From Pycnopodia helianthoides (lineage: Eukaryota > Echinodermata > Asteroidea > Forcipulatida > Asteriidae), in assembly GCA_032158295.1 (NCBI GenBank), contig CM063246.1, positions 6,229,491-6,293,490 on the forward strand: DNA of 64,000 nt, in the 5' to 3' direction. The translations under genes and the position numbers were made by a program. The notes beneath the pieces were generated by a model that ran no database searches, was not told the DNA's origin, and saw only the letters and a list, made by a program, of their open reading frames with translations. Positions 58,681 through 64,000 of this stretch are shown here, piece by piece; within the stretch, counting starts at the first letter, position 1; each line of letters starts with the position of its first letter.

Positions 58681-59899
58681 CCCAGCTAACCAAAAAACGT
58701 TGCGAGAACATTGTTGCAACAATACGTTTTCGTTGTGGCAACGTTGATTTGTAATGTTGTGGACGAATTTCTGTGTAGTTTTTTTTAATGTTGTGACAAC
58801 GTTGCTTCTAACGTTGTAAACCACCGTCAATACTACGTCAAAAATTAACCTTCTTACAACGTCAAATAATGTTGTTAATGGACGTTGATGTGTTATGTTG
58901 TGGTGACGTAATTGTGTGTAGTTTTTCTTGATGTTAAGACAACGTTGTCTTCTGACGTATACCAATGCCCATACCACATACAAAAATAACATTCTTACAA
59001 CATCATCATAAAGTGTTCAGTATCGTCTCTGCAACGTTGATGGCCTAATTAAATCAAGTGAATAGTGTCTTACTTTGTATTTATCAGTTATATTAGTTAC
59101 ATGTAAATTATGATAAGTTAACTAAATACATACAACAGGCACTACAACCTATACAAACCTATAATTCCTTCTCCACTTCATGTCTTATATTTATATTGTC
59201 CAGGATCCATAGCCTTTCTAGTCATGGTTTACACCTTTTTAAATTCAAACTGTTTACTTTTTCATTCACGTGTTTAATTACAAACGTTTGTTTGTACTTT
59301 TAGTGTACATATTTTCAGAGGAATTCATACACAAAGTACAAAAACTTTCCTTGAATAACTAAATTCAATCAAATTAATCAAAGAAGAATCACACGCTTGC
59401 GACAAAACGTGCAAGAAATGTTTCAAAACAATCTCCAAATGAGACGTTGGTGCAACGTTCAGTATGAAACATGACAAAATCGCAACCTTCAGGCAACGTT
59501 GCGGCAAAACGTTCTCGCAATGTTACGATACAACGTCATCATTTTACGTTGTTGCAACATTGTAAAATAACATGACGAAATTGCAACCTTCAATCAACGT
59601 TTCTAAAAAAAAAAAAAAAAAAAAAAGTCCTGGCGATGTTAGGGAACAGACATTTGTAACATTGTTGCAATGTTGTTTGTACGTTTGAATGTTACATGAC
59701 TGGCTACGCATGTCAACAAAATATACTACGGAATTTGCGTCGCTGTAATAAGATCCAGGCATTGTTGCGACAAAAAATGCAAGCAATGTTTCAAAACAAT
59801 CTCCAAATGAAACGTTGTTGCAACGTTGTATATAAGTCAGTAACATAACGAAAGCGCATCCTTCAGGCAACGTTGCAGTATGGTCGTGTGTTAGCTGGG
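58681..59899. mobile_element. 1.2-kb element with CCCAGCTAAC ends and AACGTTG repeats
   Basis: The terminal inverted repeats are CCCAGCTAAC and GTTAGCTGGG. The subterminal regions hold dozens of CAACGTTG / AACGTTGC motifs in both orientations, with a unique AT-rich centre (59040-59330). No transposase frame is visible, so it is probably non-autonomous. Confidence 0.75.
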
Positions 59900-60562
59900 A
59901 TGTGACCTGTGACATCGCATTTTACAAAAGAGCAATAGAGCCTGGACTTCCTGCAGCCATGATTTGCACACTGCTTAACGGAAGAACACTTAACAGGTTA
60001 TATTTTATAGAGACCCTCTCTGGTTTTTATTAATAATATATATTTAGAAAGGGGCCGGGCCCATTTTTAAAATTATGACACAAAATGGAGTATTGAAGGT
60101 CAGTCTTATCTAAACAAGAGTTACATGGTATATATAGAGCTTTGACTTTATACATAATTATGACGGTGGCACCTTTTCTAAACAACTTCATTATGTTATT
60201 TTTCAAGTAGTTTTCTATCATCTGTTTTTTGCTGTTACAGATCTACAAAACACTGTATGCAGAGGCAAATTTTATCACACATGCTTGCAAGGGGAAAAAA
60301 GTGTTTCTTTATCCATTCCCAATTGAATAACAAAATACAAACACCCCGAGTCAGAATGGACTCGTCCATGTATGATGTATTACCGTTGTTTTAACTTGTT
60401 AAGGCAGATAATGGGGTTGTAATGTATGCAGGCAGTACTTCTCATCACCACTTAAACATATTATAAACAGCATTACTCAGAAGTCGGAGTTTTACTCGAG
60501 GATTGTTCCGGAGGAGTTGTACAATAATCTATCAGGAGTTGTCAGGTCAATCTAAGAGCATC

Positions 60563-60629
60563 ATGGTCATCCCTGGGGACAGCAGCTACAGGACTATGTC
60601 TGTTATGATTTTGATATCAATTGGCATCG
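60563..60629 (+). CDS. Paralogous signal-peptide exon of a second HYR-FTP-type gene
   Basis: A 67-nt exon from ATG 60563 reads MVIPGDSSYRTMSVMILISI then GIG and stops at ATCG|GTAAGTTG. It matches exon 1 at 25384-25483 (MVISGDSNDRIMYVMILISL) at protein and DNA level, including the 18 bases before the ATG (GGTCAATCTAAGAGCATC) and the donor. Phase 1 is kept. The rest of the gene would lie to the right of the window. No HYR or FTP exon was found between 60630 and 64000. Confidence 0.65.
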
Positions 60630-60976
60630 GTAAGTTGAGGTTGTGAACTTCTTGTTTGTTTTACAAGTGACAACTTGTGTGCAGTAGCCGTATACTTGTG
60701 TGCAGGACTCATATACTGGTGTGCAGTATAATTGTGTACAGTACTCATATACATGTACTTTGTGTGCAGTACTCATGTACTTGTGTGCTATATCATCTAC
60801 CAGTAACTAATGTGGATTTGAAATGTCTTTTATTGTTATCGGTTTGTTGTGGATTATTTTCTTGTAATTTTTTACTTTTTAAGTTTATTTATTTGTTTAT
60901 TTGTTGATTTTTGTAATTTTTTACTTTTTAAGTTTATTTATTTGTTTATTTGTTGATTTTTATTTCATAATGTTTT

Positions 60977-61195
60977 GTTATACCTCTGTCTTGAATGCTG
61001 TATTTGCATTGGCGCAGAACGATCACACGAGCGGGCAACAAATATCCTTGTTATGCCTCTGTCTTGAATGCTGTATTTTCATTGGCGCAGATCGATCACA
61101 TGAGCGGGCAACAAATATCCTTGTTATACCTCTGTCTTGAATGCTGTATTTTCATTGGCGCAGAACGATCACATAAGCGGGCAACAATTATCCAT
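60977..61195. repeat. 73-bp tandem repeat, 3 copies
   Basis: The unit begins GTTATACCTCTGTCTTGAAT and continues with CATTGGCGCAGAACGATCAC, then GAGCGGGCAACAAATATCC. Copies start at 60977, 61050 and 61123. A single inverted copy of the first 20 bases follows at 61240-61262. Confidence 0.9.
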
Positions 61196-61270
61196 GTACC
61201 ACTCTCCTCTCTTCATCTTCAGATGAGGAAAATATTACTAAGAATTCAAGACAGAGGTATAACAAAACAA

Positions 61271-61392
61271 TTGTTGCCTGCGGTGACATGGTTCATGGTG
61301 TTTTGTACACCCGAGGGGGCAAATGGCACCCTCGTGCCATTTGCCCCCTCGGGTGTACAAAACACCATTGACCTTGTCACCGCAGGCAACAA
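61271..61392. repeat. 122-nt near-perfect hairpin
   Basis: Two 59-base arms (left 61271-61329, right 61334-61392) pair at 56 of 59 positions around a 4-base CCTC loop. Left-arm landmarks are TTGTTGCCTGCGGTGACA and GTACACCCGAGGGGGCAAAT. The three mismatches are clustered at arm positions 19-24. Confidence 0.93.
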
Positions 61393-61689
61393 TAAAGATA
61401 GTTCCCAGTAGACGCCATCTTTACGGGCAAATTGCATTTTGGCTTGCAGGTGCGTCAAACGCTCAACTTATTAACGCATCCGCGTTGTTCACTGACCAAT
61501 CCTGCAATGAGTTTCGTGAAATGCGCGCGTGTGCACGCCGTTCTCACATGAAACGCACGACTGTTTGTTCTAAACTGCCCGTAAAGATGGCCGATTTACG
61601 TCACACTGCAACCTATCTATTGTATAATGTAGGCCCTACCACTCTCCTCTCACGCGCGCGCGTCGTACAACTTTCTGCTCGCTCAACAA

Positions 61690-62699
61690 CCTTCTGAAGA
61701 CGCTTCGTCGTTTCTCGCCTGGTGAGGCAGTTTGGGTGGCCTGAAAACGGCTCTTCGCTTGCACTCCCCGACGGGCGGGTCCACAGCTCACAGGGGCTCA
61801 GGTCATCTGTTTTGGTGACCAAGTCCAGCCTCCCCAGTCAAGGGTGAAATACCACATGACTGGCTGCGGCGTCATGTTGATTACTATGAGGAAATTGCGG
61901 TCAACCAAAGGGCTACTGAGCTGCCTCAAGTGGGACCGGTTTATGGAACAACGACATGATGATTGTCACCAGCCGTCAGAAGGTCTGCGACCGGGCGCAG
62001 TAGATGTTGCTCCGACGCCACAAGGAGCACTTCCCGGATGCCAAAGTGCCTTTCCTTATACCACCTCAAGTACAGCAGGAAACAGAACATCCTGGTCACG
62101 ATCCCGGAACAGACCGCAGCGAAGAGCTCAAACTCAACTACGTCGTAGAGGTCACGACTGAGGTCATAAAGCCACGAATAAGCCAAAAAGACTTCAGATT
62201 AACGCCTGGGGTATGACCTATAATCGGTCCACAGCTCACAGGGTCTAGCCATCAACGACCCGCGGAAAGTCTGGGTCATTGAAGACCATCTCTAGTGAAC
62301 CAACATCGCCTACCTCGTAGTCAGTATGGTATAGAGCACAAGAACCAGCTTCAGTGGGTCAATGTTCCACCGAAGGAGGAGGATTCTGAAGTCAGGCAAC
62401 CCACAGAGCATGAAGTCAGAAAGGCTATCCAGAAAAAGCTTGTGGCAAAACAATGCCAGGATCAGGCCAAATGTTTGATAGGGTTTAAATTGAAGGTCGA
62501 CTAACTCCTGCAGCTGAAGTAGGTTCTGCAAAACCCCTGCGCCGCCTGCTACATCGAGCTTCTCTTTGTCTACGCCCCGAAAAACACACAGCAATTCAGC
62601 ATCGACAGACTGGACAATAACAAGGGCCACTGCAAAGGCAATGTACATCTCACCTGCTTGGAGTGCAACCGGAAAAAGGGGTTGCAGAACAACGTTTAA
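61690..62699 (+). pseudogene. Decayed gene ending in an HNH endonuclease domain
   Basis: The C-terminal part (62523-62699) reads NPCAACYIELLFVYAPKN, then QFSIDRLDNNKGHCKGNVHL and TCLECNRKKGLQNNV, ending at TAA. C-x2-C ... F-S-I-D-R-x-D-N-x-x-GH ... N-V-x-L-x-C-x-x-CN-x-x-K is the zinc-supported HNH nuclease motif. Upstream, fragments in different frames look coding (RRHKEHFPDAKVPFLIPPQV; DSEVRQPTEHEVRKAIQKKL) but are broken by stops and shifts, including two stops just before the first Cys pair. The DNA is richer in GC than its surroundings. The source is probably a mobile element or an integrated DNA-virus gene, unidentified here. Confidence 0.6.
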
Positions 62700-62759
62700 G
62701 CACGCCATCGGGAGGCAATACTGTGTCACGAAGAAGCACCAGTAGCTCTTCAGGAACAA

Positions 62760-63050
62760 AAGACGACCACATCACTAGGTGCATGCAGTCAACAAAAATA
62801 TTGGTTATATTTAAGAGCGGCTCTAAGATGCTCTTAATATTTTAATTGTTACTTTTTATGGCAGAGTAGACATCATAGATACCTGTTAATAAGTATTTTA
62901 CACTTACAATTTGTATTTAGTAGTAAATAATTCAAGTAAAAAAATGTAACTCGCTGCGCGGCTTTTTCAGCTGAAAGTCAAAAACTGCTTATCTATGATA
63001 ATGATATGCATTGACCCCTTAACATCATCGGTGGCTAGAAACACTCGATC
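62760..63050. other. AT-rich spacer, no gene seen
   Basis: Unique AT-rich DNA between the HNH pseudogene and the final (CA)n repeats. Confidence 0.55.
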
Positions 63051-63079
63051 GGTATTTAACACACGCACACACACGCACA

Positions 63080-63245
63080 CGTGTGTAAACACCTGCAATC
63101 GGGGACCTCCTATTGTCCCTCTTTTGTTTGTACTCTAACTTTTTGGCAACAGCTCTCATTGGTTTTGTACACGTTTTCCAACTGGGGACCTTTCCCCAAA
63201 CGGGGACCCTATTGTCCTCTTTTGTTATAGGTCCCCGGTTTGAAT
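63080..63245. repeat. Duplicated 165-bp block, copy 1
   Basis: GTGTGTAAACACCTGCAATC...GGTCCCCGGTTTGAATGTGT is repeated almost exactly at 63670-63840, with the tandem unit and (CA)n between them. Confidence 0.88.
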
Positions 63246-63279
63246 GTGTATACCTACCCACACACACACACACACACAT

Positions 63280-63408
63280 CCTTACGGATCCGGTTTGGGT
63301 ACTGCTATGTTGTTCTATGTTCCTTTCTGAAGATCCCTTGTGGCCATGTCCTTTGAATGACTTGTGGGTCATTGTCCATGTGTCAGGACCCACATATGCC
63401 TTCGTGTG

Positions 63409-63448
<40 letters not shown>

Positions 63449-63604
63449 CCTTACGGATCCGGTATGTGGGGTACTGCTATTGTTGTTCTATTATTCCCTT
63501 TTCTGAAGAATTCCCTTGTGGGGCCCAATTGTTCCTATTGAAATGACCTTGTGGGGTCCATTGTTCCATTGTTGTCAGGACCCCACATATGCCCTTCCGT
63601 GTGT

Positions 63605-63662
<58 letters not shown>
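63280..63662. repeat. Two further units of the (CA)n-linked array
   Basis: The same ATCCTTACGGATCCGG...CATATGCCCT units as at 56750-58490. The first has many small deletions (for example GTACTGCTATGTTGTTCTAT). Confidence 0.88.
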
Positions 63663-63669
<7 letters not shown>

Positions 63670-63674
<5 letters not shown>

Positions 63675-63840
63675 TGTAAACACCTGCAATCGGGGACCTC
63701 CTATTGTCCCTCTTTTGTTTGTACTCTAATTTTTTGGCAACAGCTCTCATTGGTTTTGTACACGTTTTCCAACTGGGGACCTTTCCCCAAACGGGGACCC
63801 TATTGTCCTCTTTTGTTATAGGTTCCCGGTTTGAATGTGT
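63670..63840. repeat. Duplicated 165-bp block, copy 2
   Basis: This is the second copy of 63080-63245, 590 bp downstream and nearly identical. Confidence 0.88.
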
Positions 63841-64000
63841 ATTGGAAAACAAAACAAAGTCAAGATGAAACAAATCTTACTTTATACAGTAAAATAATCT
63901 TTCTGTCCATCCAGGGTATCCTAAATTGTGTAATATTTTTTATAACGAAGCCTACACGCTGTGTATTTTTTTGTAAATTCGTCAAGCTAATTATTCTAAA

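Noticed and set aside
62310..62759. 149-codon minus-strand frame
   Set aside because: It is antisense to the HNH pseudogene. The plus-strand motif is far more specific than this hydrophobic frame.

Overview
This window is eukaryotic, from an intron-rich and very repeat-rich genome. Its content suggests a marine invertebrate deuterostome, most likely an echinoderm such as a sea star. That is an inference from three things: an ANKS6 orthologue that still resembles the vertebrate protein, a secreted protein built from HYR and fucolectin-type (FTP) modules, and abundant TACATGTA-rich, MITE-like and tRNA-SINE DNA. The species cannot be fixed from the sequence alone. There is no bacterial-style gene organisation.

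Left part (1265-12808, minus strand): the gene for an ANKS6 orthologue (ankyrin repeat and SAM domain protein 6, a ciliary/nephronophthisis protein). The start codon is at 12808. Eleven exons can be traced leftwards. The first eight join in perfect phase (1704 nt = 568 codons), the junctions of exons 9-11 are less certain, and the SAM-domain exons lie beyond the left edge. Intron 3 contains exactly 18 copies of a 33-bp minisatellite whose unit carries a CCAAT (NF-Y type) box and is open in a reading frame on both strands.

Middle (about 13-25 kb): intergenic DNA made almost entirely of mobile-element debris. It holds several members of a TTAAAGG-ended MITE superfamily, foldback elements with an E-box hairpin, a 1.6-kb giant inverted repeat, a 0.5-kb duplication, a CAA/CAG tract, and a foldback array of TTCGTTATAACGAATTA palindromes.

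Right-centre (25384-52372, plus strand): a 27-kb gene of 14 exons, all joined in phase 1. It encodes a secreted modular protein: signal peptide, Cys-rich segment, two HYR domains, then three FTP (fucolectin/tachylectin-4/pentraxin-1) domains, each split over three exons. Summed, the exons give 2249 nt, exactly one base short of 750 codons. The missing base maps to the second HYR exon, where there is a clear -1 frameshift in a G run. Intron 1 holds a 2492-bp tandem duplication with 207-bp satellite arrays and an apparent orphan exon present in two copies. The FTP1 intron holds an internal duplication with a decayed copy of exon 6. A second, paralogous signal-peptide exon at 60563-60629 suggests that a tandem gene of the same family begins there and runs off the right edge.

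Right part (52.4-64 kb): mostly repeats. These include an AACGTTG-rich 1.2-kb element with terminal inverted repeats, a (CA)n-linked tandem array, a near-perfect 122-nt hairpin, and a decayed GC-richer pseudogene (about 61690-62699) ending in a textbook HNH-endonuclease motif.
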